Position numbers and translations under genes: made by a program. A stretch of 15,868 bases of DNA from Fischerella sp. Its GTDB lineage: Bacteria > Cyanobacteriota > Cyanobacteriia > Cyanobacteriales > Nostocaceae. The DNA is taken from positions 1 through 15,868 of the forward strand of contig JANZYY010000019.1 in the NCBI GenBank assembly GCA_026419705.1, given 5' to 3'. The notes beneath the pieces were generated by a model that made no database searches, was not told the origin of the DNA, and worked only from the letters and a program-made list of their open reading frames with translations. This document shows, in pieces, positions 7,067 through 14,706 of the stretch (position 1 is its first letter; each line of letters opens with the position of its first letter).

Positions 7067-7221
7067 GTGTTAAATTAGGTGGTAATAGGTAAAAAATTTG
7101 TCTTTTAGCCAATCATCTTAGTACAAGATTGCACAACTTCATTCATCACTCATCAGTGTCCTAGATGAGCGCTAATGTGTAACTATAAAGCCTCAATAAT
7201 AGGAATTAGTTAAAAGCTACA

Positions 7222-7264
7222 TTGTACCAAGTGTGAAGATGCTATAAAGTAAGTATAATTACTT
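7222..7264 (+). promoter_or_regulatory. Possible promoter and operator of the NACHT-WD40 gene
   Basis: TTGTAC (7222-7227) and TATAAA (7243-7248) are separated by 15 bases; a second -10-like TATAAT is at 7254-7259. The inverted repeat AAGTAA (7247-7252) / TTACTT (7259-7264) overlaps both -10-like boxes and could be a repressor site. The region is AT-rich, so these matches are weak evidence. The gene start at 7329 has no visible Shine-Dalgarno sequence. Confidence 0.25.
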
Positions 7265-7328
7265 AAAAACATTTATAAAATCAATTCATGTTTTATCATG
7301 ATATAAAAACCTAATCTTCCACTGTCTC

Positions 7329-10300
7329 ATGAATTTTCAAGACGTTCTCGAGGTTGTAGAGTCAGCAGTATATAAAGCTAAAGGCAGAAAGCTGACCGAT
7401 CCAGAACTGACGGTACTGCAAGGCTCTTGGGAGGGTTTGACCTATGAAAAAATGGCAGAAGGTTCGCCCTATAAACCTAACTATTTGAAGGGAGACGTGA
7501 GCCATAAATTCTGGAAGTTGCTTTCAGAGGCTTTGGGAGAGGAAGTCAGCAAAAGAAATTTTCGCGCCGCTCTGCAAAGAGCATTGTTAAATCACAGTGC
7601 AAGCTCGCAAGTCCAGAATATAGACTTGGGCGTGGATGATGCTAAGCTTGTGTCTCAACCATCGAGTCGTTCAGAGTTATCCGAAGTCGGTTGGTCGTCC
7701 CAATCTTCATACTTCCATTTCCAAAGTCAAGGTGAGCAAAGCTTACTTACTCAAGAAGATGAAACGAGTCAAATCTGCAAACAGCCTTGCGAGCTTGAGA
7801 AGAAAATGAGAGCCTGGTTTGAGGCATTAGGTTATGAATTGATTCCTGGTGGTAGAAGGCAAGAGGACTATTTTGAGACGATCGTCCACATCCCCAAGCG
7901 AGGGGGATACGATCGCATCCTGGTACGCGGTGTGGAAGGTGAAGCTAACCTGATCCATCTTGACGGTTTATGTCAAGCAGTAAAAGAGTACAAGCCAAAT
8001 GAAGGATGGTTAGTTGCAGATCTTCGTATTAGTCGGGCTGTGCGCGAAGCGATCGCAGAATACAGAGAAACAAAAGAACTTAAATTTAGTCGTGCTGCTA
8101 GTGAGGCGATCGCAGAGTACAGAAAACAGAGAGAACTAGAACTATTTTGTTACACCTTCGATGAAGTCATAGACGAGGGTGTCAACTTTACACAATATTT
8201 TAAATGGTTAGAGGAGCAACTTCAAAAGCGGGGTATCAATGACAAAACTTATGTTCCTTTAGCCTGTGTTAAACAAGAAGGAATTAACCCAGTGACAGGG
8301 GAACCGATAGTCAGTCGCTACGCAGAAGCAGATGGCTGGATTGATGGCTATATCGATCGCTGGCTAGAGGATCCAGACAAAAAGCACATATCCATTCTGG
8401 GAGAATTCGGTACTGGCAAAACCTGGTTTGCTTTTCACTATGCTTGGACTGCTTTAAAACGTTATCAGGAAGCAAAAAAACAAGGTACTCCCAGACCAAG
8501 ATTACCCCTACTGATTCCTCTGCGAGATTATACTAAAGCACTCAACGTAGAGAATGTTCTAGCTTGGTTCTTTTTTTCCATCCACAATATTCCCCTAACT
8601 AATTTAGTCTTCAAACAACTTAATAGTATGGGCAAGCTCCTGCTGATTTTTGATGGATTTGATGAAATGGCAGGTAAGGTAGATCGTCGCAAGGTAATTG
8701 ATAACTTTTGGGAGCTAGCCAAGGTTGTAGAAACAGGAGCTAAGGTCATTCTCACCTGTCGTGCTGAGCATCTTCCTAAGATCGAAAAAGGTCGCTCTCT
8801 TTTGAATGCAGCTTTATTAAATTCTATTGAAACAGAACAGCCAACCTCTACCAGGAAACTAGGACCTCAATTTGAGGTGCTAGAACTCCAAACACTCAGT
8901 AATGGACAAATTCGTCAAATGTTGCGCTCTCGTCTCCAAGAGAAAACTCAAGCAGAAAGGGATGCGATCGTAGAACAGGTGACAAGAAATCATAAACTCT
9001 TGGATTTAGCCAGACGACCTGTGATGATTGATTTGATCCTGGATGCGCTGCCTAAAATTGAGGCAGATCAGCCAGTAGATCTTTCCCACATCTATTTGTT
9101 AGCCGTGCGAGAAAAGATGGCTCGGGATATCAAAGCAGAGCGCACGTTTACTTCTCCAGCGGACAAGCTTTATTTCCTCTGCGAACTGTCTTGGGAAATG
9201 TTCGTCACCGATCAAATGCAGCTAAACTATCGCAAGTTCCCTGACAGAATTCGTCGATTGTTTGGTTCTGTTGTCCAGGAACCAGAAGAAATCGATTATT
9301 GGAGCTATGACATGATGGGTCAGTCTATGTTGACTCGAAATGCTGATGGTGACTACGAGCTAGCTCATCGCTCCTTCCTAGAGTTTTTTATCGCTTATAA
9401 ACTTGCTGCACAATTGGGAGTTTTAGCTGCTGACTTTGTCGATTTGGCAACAGAGTCGTTACATATAGACAAAAATGCTCCTCCTCAAGCATACACCTGG
9501 TTTTCTTATTTTCAACGTCAAGTAGACGAACAAGGCAAAGTCATACCCATTGCACCACTCAAAGAATTTTCTACTGTATCGCTGAACCGTTTATTCGATG
9601 CTTTCAGACTTGGAGAACTAACCAACAGACAAAGAGACTTAACAAAGGCTGTACTCGATTTACTCGAACACATGCTTGACCGCTCAAAAACTGCTGCTGG
9701 ACGTCTGCTGGAGGTAATTAAAGCTACGCGAGGCAAAACGGAAAAGGAGGTCGGTTATCTGGCTGGGTATGCTGTGACACTGCTTTTGCAAATTGATCCA
9801 GAGGCTCTAGCGGGTCAAGATTTGAGCCATACTGTTATTCAAGGTGCGGATTTAACCAATGCCAACCTTCAAAATACGAACTTTACAGGTGCTTATTTAG
9901 ATGATTCTCTTTTTAAAGAACCCTTCGGCAGTATTTTATCAGTTGCTTTTAGTGGAGAGTTTTTTGCGATCGGTTCTTCTAATGGCGAAATTTGCCTTTT
10001 TCAGGGACAAAGACGTTCTATCTGTAAAGGACATAACCACTGGGTTCGCTCGATCGCCTTTAGTCCTGACGGTCAAAGGTTTGCCAGTGGAAGTGACGAC
10101 CAAGCTGTCAAGATCTGGGATATCAAAACTGGTAAGTCCATTTATACACTAGAAGGACATACTAGTTGCGTACGTTCGGTCACCTTTAGTCATGATGGCA
10201 AGCTACTTGCTAGTGGTAGTGAAGATGGAACCGTCAAAATATGGAATGTCTATAGTGGTGAGTATTTAAAGACCTTAACAGGACATGTTGGTAAGATTTG

Positions 10301-11783
10301 GTCAGTAGCCTTTAGTCCAGTGGGTAGATTACTTGCCAGTGGTGGTGAGGATAAAACCATCAAACTCTGGGACGTGAACACAGGTAACTGTCTTAAGACC
10401 CTGACAGGACATGAGAACTGGGTGAGGTCAGTAGCCTTTAGTCCCAATGGACGGCGGCTTGTCAGTGGTGGCGATGACAACACTGTCAGAATCTGGGATA
10501 TTCGGACAACGAAATGTCGTACCAAATTTCTTGGACATGAAAATTGGGTGAGATCGGTGGCTTTTAGTCCCGATGGGCAAAAAATAGTTAGTGGTAGCGA
10601 TGATAACACTGTCCGAATTTGGGATGCTCAAACAGGTGTATGTCGCAACATTTTGTATGGGCATGATAATCGAGTGTGGTCAGTTGCTTTCAGCCTGGAT
10701 GGAAAACGCATTGCTAGTGGTAGCGACGACCAAACCGTGAGAACCTGGGATGCTCAAACTGGTCAATGTCTGAGTACGGTAGGGGGATACTCTAATTGGA
10801 TTTTATCAGTTGCTTTCAGTCCTAATAGTAAATTTCTTGCCAGTGGTAGTGAAGATAAAATTGTCAGGATTTGGAATATTCGCACTGGCAAGATAGCAAT
10901 CTCCCTGCGAGGACATACCAGCCGTATTTGGTCAGTAGCCTTCAGTCCAGATGGTCGATTACTTGCTAGTGGTAGCGACGATCGCACGATTAGAATTTGG
11001 GATCTGAAGTTGAGCAAGAGTAAGCAATGTCTGCAAGTTCTCAAAGATCACAATCACTGGATCAGGTCAGTGACTTTTAGCCCAGATGGTCAGCTGCTTG
11101 CTAGTAGCAGTGATGACCACACGATCAGAATCTGGAAGGTGTACAAACGTAACCCTCCAAAAATATTGCGGGGTCATGGGAACTGGGTACGAACGGTTGT
11201 CTTTAGCCCTGATGGACAGTTACTTGCTAGCGGCGGTGACGATCGCTCTATCAGGATATGGGATGTTCAGACAGGTGACACCATCAAGATATTGCCCGGC
11301 CATGAGAACTTAGTCAGAGCGATCGCCTTTAGTGCAGATGGTCAGTTACTTGCTAGTGGTAGCAACGATTGCACCATCAGGATCTGGGAAGTGCAAACAG
11401 GCGAATGCGTCAAAACTATAACGGAACATAACAATTGGGTACATTCGGTTGTTTTTAGTCTTGATGGACATACCCTCATTAGTGGCTCTCAAGATGGAGC
11501 CATACACATATGGAATATTCATGAAGATAAACTGATTAAATCTTTTCAAGAAGATGCTGATGAAGTCTTATCGGTAGCTTTTAGTCTCGATAGACAGTTA
11601 ATCGCTACTGGTATTCATGATGGGATGATTCGGCTGAGAAATATACACAGTGATGAATTGGAACCACCCCTATCTTTGAAGGTTCCCAAACCCTATGAGG
11701 GGATGAACATCACTGGCGTGATTGGCTTAACGGAAGACCAAAAAGCCAACCTTAGAGCCTTAGGAGCAGTTGAGACAGGGTAA
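7329..11783 (+). CDS. NACHT-WD40 STAND protein (vMAP HTH, REase-like, NACHT, pentapeptide, 14 WD40)
   Basis: A 1484-residue multidomain sensor NTPase. Residues 1-85 match the helix-turn-helix domain called vWA-MoxR-associated protein N-terminal HTH. Residues about 155-285 resemble a restriction-endonuclease (Mrr-like) fold: AWFEALGYE, GGYDRILVRG, GWLVA and LFCYTFDEVID. The NACHT domain has Walker A GEFGTGKT (358-365), Walker B LLLIFDGFDE (437-446), sensor ILTCRAEH (474-481) and the RRPV motif (562-565). The winged-helix part ends in AHRSFLEFFIAYKLA (679-693). Residues 830-862 are pentapeptide-like (ADLTNANLQNTNF). Fourteen WD40 repeats follow (866-1440), enough for two propellers, then a tail with PYEGMNITGVIGLTEDQ. 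By family, ligand binding to the WD40 part would drive ATP-dependent assembly and activate the N-terminal part; related NACHT proteins defend against phage. No partner gene is adjacent. A 19-residue unit is duplicated at 235-272. Confidence 0.93.
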   Translation: MNFQDVLEVVESAVYKAKGRKLTDPELTVLQGSWEGLTYEKMAEGSPYKPNYLKGDVSHKFWKLLSEALGEEVSKRNFRAALQRALLNHSASSQVQNIDLGVDDAKLVSQPSSRSELSEVGWSSQSSYFHFQSQGEQSLLTQEDETSQICKQPCELEKKMRAWFEALGYELIPGGRRQEDYFETIVHIPKRGGYDRILVRGVEGEANLIHLDGLCQAVKEYKPNEGWLVADLRISRAVREAIAEYRETKELKFSRAASEAIAEYRKQRELELFCYTFDEVIDEGVNFTQYFKWLEEQLQKRGINDKTYVPLACVKQEGINPVTGEPIVSRYAEADGWIDGYIDRWLEDPDKKHISILGEFGTGKTWFAFHYAWTALKRYQEAKKQGTPRPRLPLLIPLRDYTKALNVENVLAWFFFSIHNIPLTNLVFKQLNSMGKLLLIFDGFDEMAGKVDRRKVIDNFWELAKVVETGAKVILTCRAEHLPKIEKGRSLLNAALLNSIETEQPTSTRKLGPQFEVLELQTLSNGQIRQMLRSRLQEKTQAERDAIVEQVTRNHKLLDLARRPVMIDLILDALPKIEADQPVDLSHIYLLAVREKMARDIKAERTFTSPADKLYFLCELSWEMFVTDQMQLNYRKFPDRIRRLFGSVVQEPEEIDYWSYDMMGQSMLTRNADGDYELAHRSFLEFFIAYKLAAQLGVLAADFVDLATESLHIDKNAPPQAYTWFSYFQRQVDEQGKVIPIAPLKEFSTVSLNRLFDAFRLGELTNRQRDLTKAVLDLLEHMLDRSKTAAGRLLEVIKATRGKTEKEVGYLAGYAVTLLLQIDPEALAGQDLSHTVIQGADLTNANLQNTNFTGAYLDDSLFKEPFGSILSVAFSGEFFAIGSSNGEICLFQGQRRSICKGHNHWVRSIAFSPDGQRFASGSDDQAVKIWDIKTGKSIYTLEGHTSCVRSVTFSHDGKLLASGSEDGTVKIWNVYSGEYLKTLTGHVGKIWSVAFSPVGRLLASGGEDKTIKLWDVNTGNCLKTLTGHENWVRSVAFSPNGRRLVSGGDDNTVRIWDIRTTKCRTKFLGHENWVRSVAFSPDGQKIVSGSDDNTVRIWDAQTGVCRNILYGHDNRVWSVAFSLDGKRIASGSDDQTVRTWDAQTGQCLSTVGGYSNWILSVAFSPNSKFLASGSEDKIVRIWNIRTGKIAISLRGHTSRIWSVAFSPDGRLLASGSDDRTIRIWDLKLSKSKQCLQVLKDHNHWIRSVTFSPDGQLLASSSDDHTIRIWKVYKRNPPKILRGHGNWVRTVVFSPDGQLLASGGDDRSIRIWDVQTGDTIKILPGHENLVRAIAFSADGQLLASGSNDCTIRIWEVQTGECVKTITEHNNWVHSVVFSLDGHTLISGSQDGAIHIWNIHEDKLIKSFQEDADEVLSVAFSLDRQLIATGIHDGMIRLRNIHSDELEPPLSLKVPKPYEGMNITGVIGLTEDQKANLRALGAVETG
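8031..8144 (+). repeat. In-frame 57-bp tandem duplication inside the NACHT-WD40 gene
   Basis: Two adjacent 57-base units (8031-8087 and 8088-8144) encode SRAVREAIAEYRETKELKF and SRAASEAIAEYRKQRELEL. The units share about two thirds of their residues, and both carry a HIP1 octamer in the same place (GCGATCGCAGA). The duplication extends the linker between the GWLVA strand and the LFCYTFDEV strand of the endonuclease-like domain. Confidence 0.85.
9924..11648 (+). repeat. Array of 14 WD40 repeats
   Basis: Repeats of about 42 residues follow the pattern GH-x3-V(R/W)SVAFSPDG-x-LLASGSDD-x-T(I/V)RIWD-x2-TG. The first (FSGEFFAIGSS), thirteenth and fourteenth (IHDGMIRLRN) are degenerate; the middle eleven are close copies, also at the DNA level (AGTGGTAGCGATGA recurs). 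Fourteen units would make two seven-bladed propellers. Confidence 0.9.
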
Positions 11784-11787
11784 AAAA

Positions 11788-11851
11788 CAGCAGCTATAAA
11801 GTTTTTTGTCCTTGCGGAGGAAAACAACTCTGCTGGGAAGGGGGATTTTTT
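11788..11851 (+). terminator. Weak terminator candidate after the NACHT-WD40 gene
   Basis: CAGCAG (11788-11793) and CTGCTG (11830-11835) can pair around a 36-base loop. A T6 run follows at 11846-11851. The long loop and the gap before the T-run make this uncertain. Confidence 0.3.
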
Positions 11852-11929
11852 CGACTATGTTTTACTAACTGAACCTTACATCACTGGCTACCTAATACCA
11901 ATTCTCAAAAATAGAACTGCACATAGTTT

Positions 11930-11955
11930 GTAGTGAGTACTTAAGTACTTACTAC
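11930..11955. promoter_or_regulatory. 26-base near-perfect palindrome
   Basis: GTAGTGAGTACTT (11930-11942) faces AAGTACTTACTAC (11943-11955) with a single mismatch (G opposite T). It has no loop, so it suits binding of a dimeric protein better than an RNA hairpin. It lies 250 bases upstream of the LOV kinase gene. Confidence 0.4.
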
Positions 11956-12204
11956 TAACCAAGAACATTTGTAGTCATTTTTTGGAGAAACGGTATAACA
12001 GGTAAGAACCAGAGCAAGATCTCAGCTGACAATTTTATCAGTGTTTATACTGTTGAATTAGTTACTTTATTAACAATAAAAATTTATATATCCTGTCGAT
12101 GACTTCGCGAGCTAATGTTATATTTACTGCACGTACATCCCAAAATCATAGTTAAATATGCTAGTATGCATGAGTTTTTCTCATAAAGGCTATTGCAATT
12201 ATCT

Positions 12205-14616
12205 ATGCACGCCTTCACTCAGGTTGTTCATCTACCATCCCTAGATTCAGCAATTGACTTTTCTCCTCTGACCGTTACACCAGACACACCATTACTAGAT
12301 GTAGTAAAGCTAATGAGTCAGCAGCAAGCAAGTTGTGTTTTGGTGGTGGAGAATTTAACAACCGCTGGTTTGCAGGTAGTAGGTTGGTTCACACAGCAAG
12401 ATGCGATCGCGCTGCTTTCCTGTGGCTTTGACTTCAGAACAGCTAAGGTTTCACAAGTAATGTTTACATCAGTGATTGCCTTGAACTATTTTGAAGTTAC
12501 TAATATTACATCAATATTGATGGCTTTACGCCAGTATAAGTTGCCTATGCTACCAATTGTTGCTGAGCGAGGTCAACTAATTGGAATAGTTACATTAGAC
12601 ACTATTTATCAAGCACTACAAATTCTGCCTTGCTCTCCCGTGGAAGGAGAGGCTGTTGGTGTAGCGGTTTTCAAAGATAAGACAGATGTAGAACTGGCAA
12701 GACGAGTGGAGGAGCGAACACAACCTTTGCAGCAAATCAATCGTCAACTCAAATATGAAATTAGCGATCGCCAAAAAGCAGAAGCTGCATTAAGGCAAAC
12801 TCAACAACAGCTACAGGCAATTTTAGATAACTGTCCGGCGATTGTTTACGTGGTAGATACTCAAAACAGATTCCTACTGATTAACCGCCAGTATGAAAAG
12901 GTATTTCATCTGACCAAACAGCAGATTTTAGGTAAAAGTATATACAAAATCTTCCCCCATGAATTCGCTGATAAATTTGCAGCAAATAATTACAATGTAC
13001 TCCTTAGTGGTCAAGCCGTAGAAGCCGAAGAAGTTGCTCCCCAAGAGGATGGATTACACACTTACCTCTCTGTCAAGTTTGCTTTAAAAGATGCAAATGG
13101 TGTACCCTATGCAATTTGTGGCATTTCTACAGACATTACCGATCGCAAACACGCCAACGAGTCTCTTGTGCGTTTTCGCACAGCCATAGAAAGTAGCAGC
13201 GATGCTATTGGTATGACTGACATCGGCGGTGAAGGAATTTACGTTAATCCCGCATTTGTGGAATTGTTTGAGTACACTTTAGTAGAATTACAGGCTGCTG
13301 GAGGACCGTCGGTTCTTTACATTAATCAAGCAGAGTGTCAAGAAATCTTTGCAACTGTCGAGAAAGGTCAGTCTTGGCGTGGTGAAGTGAAGATGCAAAC
13401 CAAAAGAGGTCGGGTCTTAGATATTGACCTCCGCGCTGATGCCATTAAAGATGCTACTGGTAAAATTATTGGAACTGTCGGTATCCATACTGATATTACC
13501 GAGCGCAAGCGAGTTGAAGAAAGATTGCGGTTGCGCGATCGCGCGATCGCTGCTAGCAGCAATGGCATAGTTATTTCTGATGCCAGATTGCCAAATTTGC
13601 CAATTATCTATGCTAATCCTGCCTTTGAATGCATAACTGGTTATTCCCTAGAAGAAGTCATCGGTAGAAACTGTCGTTTTCTCCAAGGTGCCGATACCAA
13701 TCAAGCGCAGATCAAAGAACTCAGAACTGCCATCCGAGAAGCACGAAATTGTACCGTGATATTACGCAATTATCGTAAAGATGGTAGCTTGTTTTGGAAC
13801 GAATTAAGCGTTTCCCCCGTGTTTGATACCGATGGCAATTGCACTCACTACGTCGGCATTCAAAATGATATCACTGAGCGCATGCAGGCAGAAGAGGAAT
13901 TAAAAACAGCACTGGAGAAAGAAAAAGAACTTCATGAACTCAAATCCCGTTTTGTAACCATGATTTCCCATGAGTTTCGCACACCATTGAGTACCATCCT
14001 TTCTTCTTCAGAATTGCTAGAACACTATCGCCACAAATGGACAGAAGAAAAACAACTCTCGCACATACATCGCATTCAAGTTGCTGTTAAACATATGACT
14101 AATATGTTGAATGATGTCTTGGTGATTGGCAAGGCAGAAGTGGGAAAACTTAATTTTAGGCCAGCACCTCTGGATTTAGTCAGATACTGCCGTCACTTGG
14201 TAGAAGAATTACAATTTGATCTCAACACTCAAGATGCGATCGTTTTTAACTGTAAATATGAATCGATTCCTTGCTGTATGGACGAAAAATTGCTGGGACA
14301 TATTCTCAGAAATTTACTCTCGAATGCGATCAAGTATTCTCCCAATGGTGGTACTGTAAAATTTAGTCTGACTTGTCAAGAAGAGCAAGCCATATTCGCA
14401 ATACAAGATCGAGGAATTGGTATTCCACAAGAAGACTTACCGCATTTATTTGAATCATTCCATCGCGCTACCAACGTTGGCAATATCCAAGGTACAGGTT
14501 TGGGACTAACAATCGTCAAAAAGTGTGTAGATTTACATCAAGGTGAAATTTTTGTCAGCAGTGAGGTAGGAATAGGAACCAAGTTTACTGTGACTTTGCC
14601 ATTAAAAAACAGTTAG
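12205..14616 (+). CDS. Blue-light (LOV) sensor histidine kinase with tandem CBS and PAS domains
   Basis: An 803-residue cytoplasmic kinase with no membrane segment. Order: two CBS domains (about 17-75 and 78-140), a coiled linker with ARRVEERTQPLQQINRQL, PAS (197-315), PAS (320-437), LOV (443-562), HisKA (577-645) and ATPase (690-800). The third PAS is a LOV domain: GRNCRFLQGADTNQ holds the photoactive C490 that forms a flavin adduct, and NYRKDGSLFWNEL and GIQNDITER supply the usual Asn and Gln flavin contacts. The kinase core has ISHEFRTPLS with H589, N box HILRNLLSNAIKYS, G1 DRGIGI and G2 GTGLGLTIV, so it should be active. The ATG at 12205 is chosen because an in-frame TTG at 12193 is only 3 bases from AAAGG; neither start has an ideal ribosome binding site. 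The response regulator gene starts 90 bases downstream and is the likely partner. Confidence 0.92.
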   Translation: MHAFTQVVHLPSLDSAIDFSPLTVTPDTPLLDVVKLMSQQQASCVLVVENLTTAGLQVVGWFTQQDAIALLSCGFDFRTAKVSQVMFTSVIALNYFEVTNITSILMALRQYKLPMLPIVAERGQLIGIVTLDTIYQALQILPCSPVEGEAVGVAVFKDKTDVELARRVEERTQPLQQINRQLKYEISDRQKAEAALRQTQQQLQAILDNCPAIVYVVDTQNRFLLINRQYEKVFHLTKQQILGKSIYKIFPHEFADKFAANNYNVLLSGQAVEAEEVAPQEDGLHTYLSVKFALKDANGVPYAICGISTDITDRKHANESLVRFRTAIESSSDAIGMTDIGGEGIYVNPAFVELFEYTLVELQAAGGPSVLYINQAECQEIFATVEKGQSWRGEVKMQTKRGRVLDIDLRADAIKDATGKIIGTVGIHTDITERKRVEERLRLRDRAIAASSNGIVISDARLPNLPIIYANPAFECITGYSLEEVIGRNCRFLQGADTNQAQIKELRTAIREARNCTVILRNYRKDGSLFWNELSVSPVFDTDGNCTHYVGIQNDITERMQAEEELKTALEKEKELHELKSRFVTMISHEFRTPLSTILSSSELLEHYRHKWTEEKQLSHIHRIQVAVKHMTNMLNDVLVIGKAEVGKLNFRPAPLDLVRYCRHLVEELQFDLNTQDAIVFNCKYESIPCCMDEKLLGHILRNLLSNAIKYSPNGGTVKFSLTCQEEQAIFAIQDRGIGIPQEDLPHLFESFHRATNVGNIQGTGLGLTIVKKCVDLHQGEIFVSSEVGIGTKFTVTLPLKNS

Positions 14617-14687
14617 TAGATAGTGGATAGTGGTTAGTGGTAAACAACTAACAACTAACTACTAACTACCAACTACTAACTACTAAC
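14612..14687. repeat. Inverted heptanucleotide repeat array (4 + 6 units) between kinase and regulator
   Basis: Four heptamers related to GTTAGTG run from 14612 to 14639 (GTTAGTA, GATAGTG, GATAGTG, GTTAGTG). Six heptamers of the complementary type run from 14646 to 14687 (AACTAAC twice, TACTAAC, TACCAAC, TACTAAC twice). Only 6 bases separate the two sets, so the transcript can fold into a long stem-loop. The kinase stop codon TAG (14614-14616) lies inside the first heptamer. It fills nearly the whole gap between the two genes. Confidence 0.9.
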
Positions 14688-14697
14688 TAAAACCATT

Positions 14698-14701
14698 GAG
14701 G
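14698..14701 (+). promoter_or_regulatory. Ribosome binding site of the REC-EAL gene
   Basis: GAGG lies 5 bases before the ATG at 14707 and directly follows the heptamer array. A stable array hairpin would end only 10 bases before this site and could affect translation of the regulator relative to the kinase. Confidence 0.6.
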
Positions 14702-14706
14702 TTCTT

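Larger units (their letters stand above)
11784..12204. other. Intergenic region before the LOV kinase gene
   Basis: This ~420-base region has no coding potential on either strand. It holds a weak terminator candidate at its left end and a near-perfect 26-base palindrome at 11930-11955. The AT-rich stretch from about 12040 to 12095 could hold the promoter of the kinase gene, but no clear -35/-10 pair was found. Confidence 0.5.

Noticed and set aside
6206..7300. Direct repeat GTTTTATCATG on both sides of the cupin gene (6206-6216 and 7290-7300), as if from an insertion
   Set aside because: The repeat is short and AT-rich, no inverted ends or transposase accompany it, and chance is likely in such DNA.
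10250..11044. Several antisense frames opposite the WD40 region
   Set aside because: They repeat the same motif because the WD40 DNA repeats; they are shadows of the sense gene.
14612..14687. CRISPR-like short repeats
   Set aside because: The units are 7 bases long, contiguous and without spacers, so this is a heptanucleotide tandem repeat and not a CRISPR array.
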